From Chara braunii (Eukaryota > Streptophyta > Charophyceae > Charales > Characeae), in assembly GCA_003427395.1 (NCBI GenBank), contig BFEA01000140.1, positions 454,915 to 478,909 on the forward strand: a stretch of DNA of 23,995 nt. The letters are read 5' to 3'. Under the pieces are notes generated by a model that saw only the letters and a list, made by a program, of their open reading frames with translations, was not told where the DNA came from and made no database searches. The position numbers and the translations under genes were made by a program. This document shows, in pieces, positions 10,080-19,067 of the stretch. The number at the start of each line of letters is the position of its first letter. Positions within the stretch are counted from its first letter, which is position 1.

Positions 10080-10225
10080 AAAGACAGTAATAACCAAGGA
10101 GGGGAGGGAGAGAGAATAAAATAAACAGTGAAATTTCGTGATAAAAATAAAAGAAAATAAATAATAAAAATAAAGAAATAAATAAACAAACAAAATGTGA
10201 AAAAATAAGTGATATTTATTTTTTT
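10080..10225. other. A-rich low-complexity sequence
   Basis: AATAAA/AAATAA-type repeats with almost no C, and no coding or structural signal. Confidence 0.6.
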
Positions 10226-10230
10226 GGAAT

Positions 10231-10276
10231 TTTCGGCAGCATTTCCTTACCCCCCATGGGGTCAAGAATGTGCCAA
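10231..10276. repeat. Isolated copy of a 73-bp palindrome-cored repeat
   Basis: This copy has the consensus CGGCAGCATTT..TTACCCCCCATGGGGTC and shares the CCCCATGGGG palindrome with the tandem copies at 11041-11226. It is separated from them by a SINE and the assembly gap. Confidence 0.65.
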
Positions 10277-10285
10277 GAATCCAAC

Positions 10286-10670
10286 GGCCTAGCTCAGTTG
10301 GTAAGGCACACAAGTGGCATTCGGGAGGTCTTGGGTTCAATCCCCACTGACCTCATGTACCTTCCTAGGCAAGCTTGGCGCCCGCCACCTAGAGATATGC
10401 CGTTGGTCCCCCCGAGTGGCATTGAGAAGAGACTGCTGATGTTCGTAGGGGGAGGGGACCGAAGGGGAGACACAGTGACTAGCCCATCGAAGAAGCTCGG
10501 TCCTGATGCTACTGGCTGACCCCTGGTCGGTATCGTCCACCTGCTGTAGCAGGTATCGCACCTGCTGGTGGGTGCAGCTCTCGCATGTTCCCTCGTTGGA
10601 GGCTTGAGCACGGATGTGGCTGTTACGGGGTTCCCCGTAATACTATAATGACAATAAAGAAGGCCTGAAA
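10286..10670 (+). mobile_element. tRNA-derived SINE-like element
   Basis: The first 70 bases resemble a tRNA gene: an A-box TAGCTCAGTTGG (10290-10301), a B-box GGTTCAATCCC (10334-10344) and a T-arm-like TGGG/CCCA stem. The ends do not form an acceptor stem and there is no clear anticodon arm, so it is not a functional tRNA. A long unrelated body follows to about 10670, as in SINEs, which use the internal Pol III promoter. The 3' end is uncertain because the sequence runs toward the assembly gap. Confidence 0.65.
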
Positions 10671-10730
10671 GGTCGTCCTGTCCAGATTTGACAGGTAATT
10701 GAATTGGTTGGGCTTAAAGAATTGGCCTTT

Positions 10731-10880
10731 NNNNNNNNNNNNNNNNNNNNNNNNNNNNNNNNNNNNNNNNNNNNNNNNNNNNNNNNNNNNNNNNNNNNNN
10801 NNNNNNNNNNNNNNNNNNNNNNNNNNNNNNNNNNNNNNNNNNNNNNNNNNNNNNNNNNNNNNNNNNNNNNNNNNNNNNNN
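10731..10880. other. Assembly gap (150 N)
   Basis: Exactly 150 undetermined bases, followed at once by a run of 25 A. The gap probably reflects an unresolved homopolymer or repeat, and any structure spanning it is unknown. Confidence 0.98.
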
Positions 10881-11040
10881 AAAAAAAAAAAAAAAAAAAA
10901 AAAAAGTGCCAAGAGGAAGGAGAGACCAAGATGAGCACACTAAAGTTTAAAATGCCGCAAATTATAAATTTCAGAAAAATAAATAAATAAGTAGATGAGG
11001 AGGTGAAAAAAAACTAAGTGTTGGATTTTTAAAAAAAAAT

Positions 11041-11226
11041 GGCAGCATTTCGTTACCCCCATGGGGAAGAAGTGTGCCGTCAAGAAGAAAGACTAAGTAA
11101 AATTAGAAAAATTTACCATCACTTCGCTACCCCGAAGGGGTCAAAATGTGCTTAAAACGACTAAGTAAAGAAAAAACAGAAAATTTCGCCATCATTCGTT
11201 ACCCCCATGGGGTCAAAATGTGTGCC
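11041..11226. repeat. Three tandem copies of a 73-bp palindrome-cored repeat
   Basis: Copies start near 11041, 11113 and 11184; the conserved CGTTACC steps are at 11051, 11124 and 11197, giving a 73-bp period. Each holds a CCCCATGGGG (or CCCCGAAGGGG) palindrome followed by TCAAAATGTG and an A-rich linker ending in GACTAA. No coding capacity. Confidence 0.75.
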
Positions 11227-11460
11227 GAAAGCAAGAATGACTAACTCCTAATCAGATTTGAGGGTGCTGCAAAAAAAATTGAATTTTTAGAATAAATAAG
11301 AAAAATAAAATGAAATAAATCGAAAAATTAGAAAAGAAGGTGGGGAATAAGATAATTCGAATTTTTGGAAAAATGAGGGATTATTTATATTTTATAAGTA
11401 TAATTCATGAATTAGTTCATCTATTTTTTTTATTGGTTTTTTATATTCATTATCCTTTTG

Positions 11461-11505
11461 GACTGACTGGACTGGACTGGACTGGACTGGACTGGACTGG
11501 ACTGG
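11461..11505. repeat. (ACTGG)n pentanucleotide microsatellite
   Basis: Eight perfect ACTGG units follow a GACTG, with further GGACT units at 11525-11540 after a GGTACC-flanked interruption. The flanks 11240-11460 and 11540-11900 show no coding signal. Confidence 0.95.
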
Positions 11506-11901
11506 TACCGACAGTGGTACCGGGTAGGACTGGACTGGACAGAAACAGTACACGGTCTGCGGGGTCAGGCCACGGCCTGGTCCCACAGGCTGAACTGGTA
11601 AATAGCTTAATTGGCCTTGGATGTAGGACAGGGCAGATGGAGGCCCGCTGCAGTAGAGGTGGGATTGGTATACAGCACAGCATCAAATGAGAATTGCTGG
11701 AATTGGTAGAAATACCTGGAATTAGGATAGGGTTCCATGTTGAAGTTCTGAGTAGAGAACATTCTGATTAGCCTTCTTGATCACTTTTCCTTATTGGCTA
11801 GTACTTAGAGTGTGACTCGTCATTTTTAGCATCATTATCATCATCCTCATCATCATATGTTGGTTACTCCGGGTAGACTGTGAGGACCCCGTCTCATCCA
11901 G

Positions 11902-12546
11902 GAATTTATGAAACCTCCTCGCGTTGTGGCAGTGGAGCAGCAAGCAGAGAAGGCGCCACTCAACTCCTCGGACGCTGAGGGAACGGGTCCTCGTTGGCGG
12001 TCTGTCCTGACATGCACCGAACAGGACAGATGGGCAAAGGCTAAACGTGCTACAGATAGAGGAACAGAGGCTACGACCTGCAATGCAAAAGACGGTAGTG
12101 TAGAACAAGCAGTGAACGCTAAGCGTGAGCTAGAACGGTACACTAAGCTGAAAAATGACCTGCAAGTCATTACTTTTGCGATTGGAAGCATCGGCTCGAC
12201 AACCACGTATTTTGCGTACTTGTTGGAAATTGCTGCCAGCTATGGACTCGGCTTCATCGGAAGTCTGGCGTACATTCGGATGCTCGGTAACAATGTGGAT
12301 TTTTTAGGACAGAACAGTGTCCGTGGAGCCGCAAAAGGCGCTGCAGCCCACCCCCGCTTGTGTGTGCCCCTTATTCTTACCATGACTTTCAATAGATGGA
12401 ATGAGCTACTGGCTCCAGACACTGGAATCCACTTGCAATTGTTACCCATACTTGTAGGTTTTTTCACCTGCAAGGTTGCGACCGTCATCCAAACCTTCAA
12501 AGAGCTCCTCCCTGAGCCGGAGAATCGTCAACCACCCCCTTCGTGA
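11902..12546 (+). CDS. CGL160: CGL160-like chloroplast ATP synthase assembly factor, terminal exon
   Basis: CGL160 (Conserved in Green Lineage 160) is a thylakoid membrane protein related to bacterial AtpI/UncI that assists assembly of the c-ring of chloroplast ATP synthase. This exon encodes the C-terminal two thirds. Counting from the ATG at 11908, residues 28-50 contain the conserved stromal stretch GPRW..TEQDRWAKAKRAT, residues 70-85 are KRELERYTKLKND, and four hydrophobic segments (about 85-106, 107-124, 150-168, 175-197) carry the family motifs EIAASYGLGFIGSLAYIRML, PRLCVP and FNRW. A CAG acceptor at 11899-11901 allows an exon start at 11902 in phase 0; the frame ends at TGA (12544-12546). 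The exon has no internal stops or frameshifts and looks functional. The N-terminal exons with the transit peptide were not found. AATAAA signals follow at 12631 and 12638. Confidence 0.8.
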   Translation, partial: EFMKPPRVVAVEQQAEKAPLNSSDAEGTGPRWRSVLTCTEQDRWAKAKRATDRGTEATTCNAKDGSVEQAVNAKRELERYTKLKNDLQVITFAIGSIGSTTTYFAYLLEIAASYGLGFIGSLAYIRMLGNNVDFLGQNSVRGAAKGAAAHPRLCVPLILTMTFNRWNELLAPDTGIHLQLLPILVGFFTCKVATVIQTFKELLPEPENRQPPPS

Positions 12547-12630
12547 GAGTCCTTGGCCTTCAGATTCTAACAGCAGGGGAGCTGTGCCATGACTTTTGTC
12601 TGAATTTATTTGAGCTTAAACCAACAAAAA

Positions 12631-12643
12631 AATAAAAAATAAA
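12631..12643 (+). terminator. Poly(A) signal candidates
   Basis: Two overlapping-context AATAAA hexamers (12631-12636 and 12638-12643) lie about 90 bp after the CGL160 stop codon. They sit in an A-rich stretch, so chance occurrence is possible. Confidence 0.4.
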
Positions 12644-12699
12644 GGTTGTGCCAGGACGGATCGGTGTGTGGAGCTTAACATCGTGAACTCGTCGTGTTT

Positions 12700-12855
12700 T
12701 TCACCAACAACGTTGCGACCCCCCGTCGTCCAAACCCCTTCAAAGAGTTTCTCCCTCCCCGAGCTTGAGAGTCGTGAACCACCCCCTACGAGAGAATCAT
12801 TGGCCTCCAGCTTCTGACAACAGAGGAGTTGTGCTGCGACTTTTGTCTAAGTAGT
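12700..12855 (+). pseudogene. Tandem duplicate of the CGL160 3' end
   Basis: The segment repeats, with small indels, the last 25 or so codons and the start of the 3' UTR of CGL160 (12465-12615). Shared blocks include GTTGCGACC..GTC.TCCAAACC, TTCAAAGAG, CGTGAACCACCCCC and GACTTTTGTCT. Indels destroy the frame. A further faint echo, GTTGTGCCATGACG, appears near 12908. It is a local duplication rather than a second gene. Confidence 0.75.
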
Positions 12856-12968
12856 AAGTAGTAAATATATTTGGGTAAAAAAAAACGAAAGAGAGGAAAA
12901 ACAAAAACAGTTGTGCCATGACGCCTTTCAATGCGTTGCGCTTGCATCCCGGAGCAATTTGCCGATTA

Positions 12969-13440
12969 CGTGTACGACCACGGAAAGAGGAGCGTATCAC
13001 ATCTCTGGGAGAATAGCAGCAAAGCGCAATGATCTGTAGACAGGACCTGTGCTATGGCGAGGCTCTCGACAAATGCAGAAACATTGTTTGGATTGTGACT
13101 GAAAGAGGCCCAAGGGGATATAGTGCCTATAAGCAGAAGAAAAGGAACATTTATTGGAGGGGGCGGAGACCACCTGTGTGAGGCACACAGAGAGTTGCAT
13201 TTTCGTGTATACGACCACGGAGAGAGAGGAGCATATTGCATCTCTGGGAGAAAAGCAGCAAAGCGCAACGACCCGTAGACATGACCGTGCTCTAGCGAGA
13301 CTCTCGACAAATGCAGAAACATTGTTTGGATTGTGATCGAAAGAGGCCCAAGGGGATATAGTGCCTATAAGCTCAAGAAAAGGAACATTTATTGGAGCGG
13401 GGGGCAGCACCTGTGAGGCGCACTGAGAGTTGCAGTTTCA
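12969..13440. repeat. Two tandem copies of a 237-bp repeat
   Basis: Copy 1 (from 12969) and copy 2 (from about 13206) share long nearly identical blocks, including ACGACCACGG, CATCTCTGGGAGAA.AGCAGCAAAGCGCAA, CTCTCGACAAATGCAGAAACATTG and GGGGATATAGTGCCTATAAGC. The offset between matching blocks is 237 bp. Neither strand gives a conserved frame with a known domain. Function unknown. Confidence 0.85.
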
Positions 13441-13663
13441 ATGATGAGACTGTGACATCAACCCAGCAGCAGTCATTCAAAGTTTCCATGTATGATTATA
13501 ACTTAGAACTTATTTACGTGTCCTTTCGTTTTTCTTTTTCTTGTTTTTTCCGTCCTGTGTTTACTATTATTTCAAAATTCCCAGTGTTCTACAAGGCGTG
13601 ATTTGCATGCGCATAGTAGCCGCGTACTGTAATCGCGCAAATTGTAAAAATATAAACATGATC

Positions 13664-13697
13664 TTTTTTTTTTTTTTTTCAAAAAAAAAAAAAAAAA
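13664..13697. repeat. T16-C-A17 homopolymer palindrome
   Basis: Sixteen T, one C and seventeen A form a perfect A:T inverted repeat. It may be the scar of two oppositely oriented poly(A) tails, or a slippage product. Confidence 0.85.
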
Positions 13698-13859
13698 GAA
13701 CCCCGACCTCAATTTCTCAAATATCAATACAATCCTTTGCCACTGGGCCCTACAAAATATATATATTTTTAAAATGGGCCAAGTACTTTGGAATCACACC
13801 CAATGTTCAGAATAGGCAACTTTAGCAATTCCCGAAAATGGAGCAAAAAAGGCGATCCT

Positions 13860-14535
13860 AAGGCTTGCACCCCACTGGCCGGCGGCTGGAAAAGGAATGA
13901 GGCCCCAAAAAGCTGCCCAACGTTGGTGGAAACTTTTTGTCACGTTTCATGAAGACCACACCGCCAACTTCTGGCGGTGTTTTGGAAACGGCCTCGCTTG
14001 CCGTTTGAGGAAACCTGAGAGGGGTCCCTCCCGAAAAGGAAAGCACGGATGGCCTGCATGGACCAGAGGACATGCTAGCCTTTCGGGTTGGCTTGTGCAA
14101 TTTCGGCCTGGACCAAACGTATGTCCGCGAAACCCGTTCACTGCACCACTCTTCGCTGGCCTCCGATGCCAATGGCTGGCGCTTTGCCCTCCCTATCCTG
14201 TTGGAGGGCGTCTTGGAAAAGAGCATCGGCCATGGGCGGAGACTTTTCCAGCTGCCAGCCATGTAGAAATACGGCTGGCGGTGTTTTGGAAACGGCAGGT
14301 CTGAAATCGATGTTGGCAGACCTCCAAAAAGCTTCCTAGCGGCCTAGCCCCGAAATCGCTCTTCCACGCCAAAACTTTTCCACCTGACGGCCAGTGGGGT
14401 CCAAGCCTAAGGCCTTGACCGCACAGGGAAAAACTGTAGAAAAGCTTATCTCGGACCCCATTGGACAAAGCAGGCCCTCCAGAAAGCCAATTTGAGGGCA
14501 GCGGGGAGGTTTTCCGGGACCCCACAGCCTGAAAA
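13860..14535. repeat. Palindrome-rich GC element of unknown class
   Basis: No credible gene is present. The motif GGCGGTGTTTTGGAAACGGC occurs twice, at 13973-13992 and 14277-14296, each preceded by an inverted repeat (CCGCCAACTTCTGGCGG near 13961, and GCCAGCC..GGCTGGC around 14254-14278). The palindromic GTTTTGGAAAC core resembles the hairpin cores of the array at 22920-23995. Long open frames on both strands look like shadows of GC-rich composition, without recognisable domains. Confidence 0.4.
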
Positions 14536-14537
14536 AC

Positions 14538-14539
<2 letters not shown>

Positions 14540-14571
<32 letters not shown>
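14540..14571. repeat. Poly-T tract (32 T)
   Basis: A pure T run. As poly(A) on the minus strand it could be the 3' tail of a retroposed copy lying above 14571 on that strand, but no such source sequence was recognised. Confidence 0.9.
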
Positions 14572-14572
<1 letters not shown>

Positions 14573-14911
14573 AGACAAGGAACTACTAGAAAACTTTAAT
14601 TGGCCTAAGGATAGAGTTTGGAAAATTGAGATACTGGGACCATTACCCGGCTTTAGCTTAGAACTATTGGAGCTACTTCAGACATGTCTATGACAACTTC
14701 ATGAAAAATTCAGAAACGACTCGGAAAAACCCCATCGATCCGCTTTGCCTCACTCCGGCAAGACTGACTACAGCGGAGCCACCATCTCTACTGCTGCTAT
14801 GCCATACTCCCATCCAAGAGAATAGACCACAAAGGTACTACGATTGTTCCAAAAACCTTGAGAACCCATACCCACCCTTCCAACGTTCTCCAAAACTGTC
14901 GTACACTCTGC

Positions 14912-15125
14912 CGCTCTCTTCCAGGTCTCACACCCCCACTTTCTGCTGGGTTACAGGGCAACGCAACTCACCCCAGCTCCGACCAGCGTCGTCCCGGCAG
15001 CAACCCTTGGTTGTCCCGTGGAAAGCCCCCCCAAGACCTCCCCAGATCTCTCTACCAGACCTCACGCTCCTGCATCGCAGGTTACAGGGCAACACCCCAG
15101 CTCCGGTCAGCGTCGTTCTGGCATC
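14912..15125. repeat. Two direct copies of a roughly 80-bp block, 131 bp apart
   Basis: GGTTACAGGGCAAC begins at 14949 and again at 15080, in both cases followed by CCCCAGCTCCG.CCAGCGTCGT or a close variant and GGCA. The first copy carries a 7-base insertion. The surrounding 14580-15200 has no identifiable gene. Confidence 0.75.
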
Positions 15126-15316
15126 GAACAATCGCAGATCTCGAGTATAACAGCGTTGAGGCCACGTAAGACGAGTTGGTAGGGATCCCTAAGTCCTAAA
15201 AACATCATAGAACTGCGATTTCGTCAGAACGTACATTTTTTATTTTTTGCGCGAAATTGAAAGTCCATTTTTTTTCGATTTGTGTATGTATTTTATGCAG
15301 TGTTTTATGGGTATAA

Positions 15317-15351
15317 GGGGTAAAGGGGTAAGGGGTAAGGGGTAAGGGGTA
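15317..15351 (+). repeat. (GGGGTAA)n heptamer tract, potential G-quadruplex
   Basis: Five GGGG runs, at 15317, 15325, 15332, 15339 and 15346, are spaced by TAA or TAAA. The spacing suits an intramolecular G-quadruplex, and the unit resembles a telomere repeat without matching the plant one. Confidence 0.8.
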
Positions 15352-15545
15352 CGAGGTCATATAAAATAACACAGGAATGGTATTCAATCGGGCATGTCGC
15401 GTTGTTGCTTTGTTAAATACATTCGGACATTTTCATGCGTGTCTATCCAGCCGAGCTAATGATCTCTTTACATTTGAAAAAAAATAAACAATGTTTTGCT
15501 TTCATAATGTCGTCTATCAAATGTCATTTGGTGCACAAGTAACTC

Positions 15546-16393
15546 CTATTTCGGTGTGACAAGTACATCTAAAGCGATCCGTCCCCTTATATTGTGGATG
15601 TCGTCGAAAGAGAAGTTGAATGGCGGGAGAAATTTTCTTGCCAACAGTGACGCATATGTTAGCATAAAGACACCGCATTCGTTAATGTCGCGCTGTCTAT
15701 GAATGACTGACACATTCCATATGTGGTTGAAATCTTTTGTATCCACCACCTTTCCCTGTTCAACCGATCTTTCGAACAAGAATCTTGCGAAACCACCTGT
15801 CACTTTCCTTGTCAATTCTTTGTCAGGCGTAACCGAGTCGTAGTACTCCATTTTTTGGCGCCTTAGGTCAGCTATTACTAGTGTCCAATGGTTGGAATTC
15901 CGGACATGGAATGAAGCTATTATTAAGTCCACGTCACCCACATCGATATCTGTCATCCACTTCTGCACTACGCTGTATTGGTATTGCATGTCGTCGTCGA
16001 ACAATTTCTCGAAGAAGAAGGAACTAAAAATTGTTGTTATCGGGATGCGCCCTTTTCCTTCTACTACTGTTCCGTCTTGTCCACTATCACACTCGCGATG
16101 ACTTATGCGACACATGTTGTCAAGCCTAACGAGGTTCAAATAAAAGTTAACTATTTCGTTGTTTAACCAATTGCCTTGATACAGTATCAAGCTTAAATCA
16201 TGCCCGGTTAGTGTTAGTTCTTCTTTGTTGCCCCGTTGTACGTGGATGTCCAGACCGTCCGATTCTCCGCTTGCACTGCATCTCGTAAATATTCCACCGC
16301 GGCCGTGTCCTTCTCCGATAACTTATCCGTTGCTAAGTGGATCGTCCATCCCTGTTTGCATCTTCGTACTTCTTCTATGTTTCTCCTTTCTGC
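15546..16393 (-). pseudogene. Ulp1/SENP-type (C48) cysteine protease exon
   Basis: C48 proteases remove SUMO or related modifiers and occur in many plant and fungal transposons. A likely acceptor (TGTGCAG ending at 16394) begins an exon reading ERRNIEEV..IHLATDKLSEKD; a frame change near 16275 leads to GLDIHVQRGNKEELTL and GNWLNNEIVNFYLNLV, the substrate-binding start of the fold (WLND-x-x-INF). In the 214-codon piece from 16190, catalytic His101 (SNHWTL), Asp118 (EYYDS), Gln166 and Cys172 (QRDINECGVF) are all present with the normal Q-to-C spacing of six. The frame ends at TAG 15546. The protease itself is intact, so this part is better preserved than the rest. Listed as pseudogene only because of the upstream frame change. 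Confidence 0.8.
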
Positions 16394-17015
16394 ACATGAC
16401 AATGCATTATGTCGCAGCGTAAGCTATCGTGATTGGGGCCTGCCATATTTGCATGCTCGAAACGGTGGAGAAAATTTCAATTGCTAAATCTTGGCAACAG
16501 GATACTATAGCGAGTTGACATGAACACCCCGACCTCTATCTTCCTCGTAATATGGCGCATAACACAACTACAATTCTTGCCCAATTTTCATGTACTTTTT
16601 GAAAGTAAATTGATCAATGGTACTTTTCGCGATCTATGGTGGTTAACGGTAACCCTGCTTCCATCAGTTCTCTAATGTTTATGTTCAGTACTCTGGGCAG
16701 TATTTAGAATATAAGTTCACTATTCCAGCCTTGCTGTTTCACATATTTTCATTTTTTTTTTTTTTTCATTTTGTTAGTATGGTTTCTTATTTTTAAGTTC
16801 ATGGGGATTTAGGTTAAGACGACCATTCACAGCGCGCTAGAAGATGGCATAACAAGTTCTCTGAAATTAGAGGTGTCCTTGAAACATGGCAGACAAAGTG
16901 CCCCATATAGTGTGTTTTCATATGCCTTTATTATAAAACTGTACCAAGCACGCACATACAATTTAATCCACACGCAGAACCCAACGCTGGTGACGAGTCG
17001 ACCTCTGCCTACTCA

Positions 17016-17033
17016 CACAGATGCACACACACT

Positions 17034-17080
<47 letters not shown>

Positions 17081-17118
17081 ACACACACACACACACACAT
17101 ACATACACACACACACAC
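17016..17118. repeat. (CA)n dinucleotide microsatellite
   Basis: About 100 bp of CA repeats with a few T or G interruptions (CATA, ACTCACG). It lies in the non-coding stretch between the disordered region and the protease exon; 16403-17190 shows no other coding signal on the minus strand. Confidence 0.95.
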
Positions 17119-17194
17119 CTACGTATCGAGATGGGGCACCCTCTATTATCGGTACTACATGTTTCGAGAATTGCAGTGTCACAATAACACTTCC

Positions 17195-17390
17195 ATGAAG
17201 ACAACAATATAACCCAAAACGCGTTTACACCCATTCCTGTCGAACATAATTTTCTAACACAGTACCCAGCGGCAACCTATCAATTTAACACGAAATGCGT
17301 AGACACCCCATGTGAAGACCGGGTGAATATCGCATCATGATTTATGGCGACACATCAATATAACCTGAAACGTGTAAACGCTCATGCCCG
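17195..17390. repeat. Three tandem copies of a 75-bp repeat
   Basis: The element AATATAAC(C)..AAACG.GTNNACNC recurs at 17206, 17281 and 17357, a period of 75-76 bp, with flanking GG.GACA.ATCAAT and CCC.TG blocks. It begins just beyond the TAG ending the disordered region and probably lies in the intron before the protease exon. Confidence 0.65.
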
Positions 17391-17402
17391 TCTAAGGCTT
17401 TC

Positions 17403-19067
17403 CTACGCATCAAACACAGTTTTCTTAATTACTGCTCTCGTTGACCGTCTCGGTCGTTGCGCGTCCTCTTCGTCATCACCTTCCACTCGTGGTGCAACGT
17501 GGTCATCTTTCTGGTCGTTATCTTGGATCATATCCTCGCCCGTACTCTCCGATCTCATATCTATTATGGAAATGTGTTCGCGAGGTCCCTCACCTTTCTT
17601 CGTCTCCTCTGTTGTTGCCGCCACCTGCTCTGGCGCCACCTTCACGGTCTGGCTTTCAACATCCTGGCCCGCATCGATCTCCATCATTTCAGATACGCCT
17701 TGCCTCGCCGCCATTGTCGTGACAAGAGACCCGAAAGATCCAACGATTGTTGCCCCATCATTGAACCCGCGCGTTGGCGGCTCTGTCAATGTGCCCGACT
17801 CCATGTCGTTGTCGTCCTTGCGTATCATAGTGGAATCCCCCATTGCGCTTCTCTGTATGTTTTGTTGAATACATGCTCGCAACTGTTCATTCTGTATGTG
17901 ACCTGCGTTCGCACGTGTGTCCGTTTCGCAGTCTGCATCCCCTCTGGCCATCGCAACGATGGTGTTAGACGCGATGACGTCTTGAGTCTTCAGAGAGGTG
18001 ATGTTATCGATTCCTTGCACTGCTGACGCTTGTTTGATTTTCCAATCGATGGAGCCGTACGACATACTTGATGCAAGGTTGTAGAACTTTGTGTTGAATT
18101 CTAGCTGTTTGTTCGCACGCAGATGCTCAAACAAAGCTTTCGCCTTTGCCGCTACAGCCACCTCGGTTGCACCGACATTTTCTTGTGCAACCCGCCGAAA
18201 AAGTTGCGTCTCCGTCACGCTGTGCCATATCGCAGCGTCCTTTCTTTCCTTCGCGACCCACCCGCGGTCTCTTGTCTTCACANCCATTTGCCACTTGCCC
18301 GCAAACACGCACGGTTCGAACACGCCCTCATGCCAGAGAATATGATGACCCCAGTCCTCCTCCGATGACTCCTTGTACTTGTCTTGCAGCAAGTATGGCA
18401 CTGAAGGGTCTTAAGCAAAGCCTTGAGGTAACGGTTTTCCTCGCACGAGCTTCGGCATGACTGCTGTCATATCCATTTCTTCATCTTCATCTGTGTCCAT
18501 CGACGTGAGCGTTCGCTGCTCGGCCTGCGGTGCATGGGTCGATGATGGTCCAGCTGTCGGCGGGGTCATTTCACACCCATTCTTTCCTCCCACTGTGATG
18601 CCCCGTGAGTTAACAATTCCCTCACTCGCACCCATCGGGTTCGTTGGTACACCATTCTTTTCTCCCCTTGCATTCATTCTATGTTCCACGTCTCCCTCGC
18701 TAGCATGTGTCGCTCCCAAACTCGACCTCGCCTTCTCCGCATCTGCGTTAGTGCTCCCTTGCGGCTCCTCGGCACGTGCTCCCTGCGCCGAACGTCGTGT
18801 CGCGCGCGACGGAACGTCCAGGTCAGAGTCTGACGTGTCTTCGTCACAATCGATGTTGTTGAAGTTCCCCGCTTTACGTGCCAAGTCCGCATAGTCCCTG
18901 CATGACAGTGCTCTTTTCTTCATATTAAAATACAGATGCTCACAACATGCGACGAACGTGTGGAAAGCACCCATGTGGGATCCGTGGTACTCGTTCATTG
19001 CTATCTCGAGTTAACTTTTCCTGATGACGTAGTCATTATCAACCGCCGACCGTGGAGCGTCACCGAA
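17403..19067 (-). pseudogene. Disordered middle region of the composite gene
   Basis: The frame continues through TAA codons at 19068, 19011 and 18411. A short ordered part near 18998 (MNEYHGSHMGAFHTFVACCE, then basic and DYADLARKA) may close the methyltransferase-like domain. It is followed by Ser/Glu/Ala-rich low complexity. After 18411 come a Trp-containing segment (WGHHILWHEGVFEP, K-x-RDRGWVAKE) and a helical stretch, then acidic low complexity ending in RPRRSTRAVIKKTVFDA and a TAG at 17403. One ambiguous base at 18283 gives a residue X. No family recognised for this part. Confidence 0.4.

Noticed and set aside
10286-10355. Functional tRNA gene
   Set aside because: A- and B-boxes are present, but the ends do not pair as an acceptor stem and no proper anticodon arm forms. 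Interpreted as a SINE head.
10623-10950. Open frames crossing the N gap
   Set aside because: Their interiors are undetermined bases, so they carry no information.
13858-14339. Overlapping open frames on both strands in the 13.9-14.3 kb region
   Set aside because: Several frames are open at once in a palindrome-rich GC sequence, none with a recognisable domain. Treated as a repeat.
14701-15169. Plus-strand 149-codon open frame rich in Pro, Leu and Arg
   Set aside because: It spans the 131-bp direct repeat and has only low-complexity composition. No gene evidence.
16873-17234. Open frames encoding His-Thr or Cys-Val repeats
   Set aside because: They are translations of the CA microsatellite.
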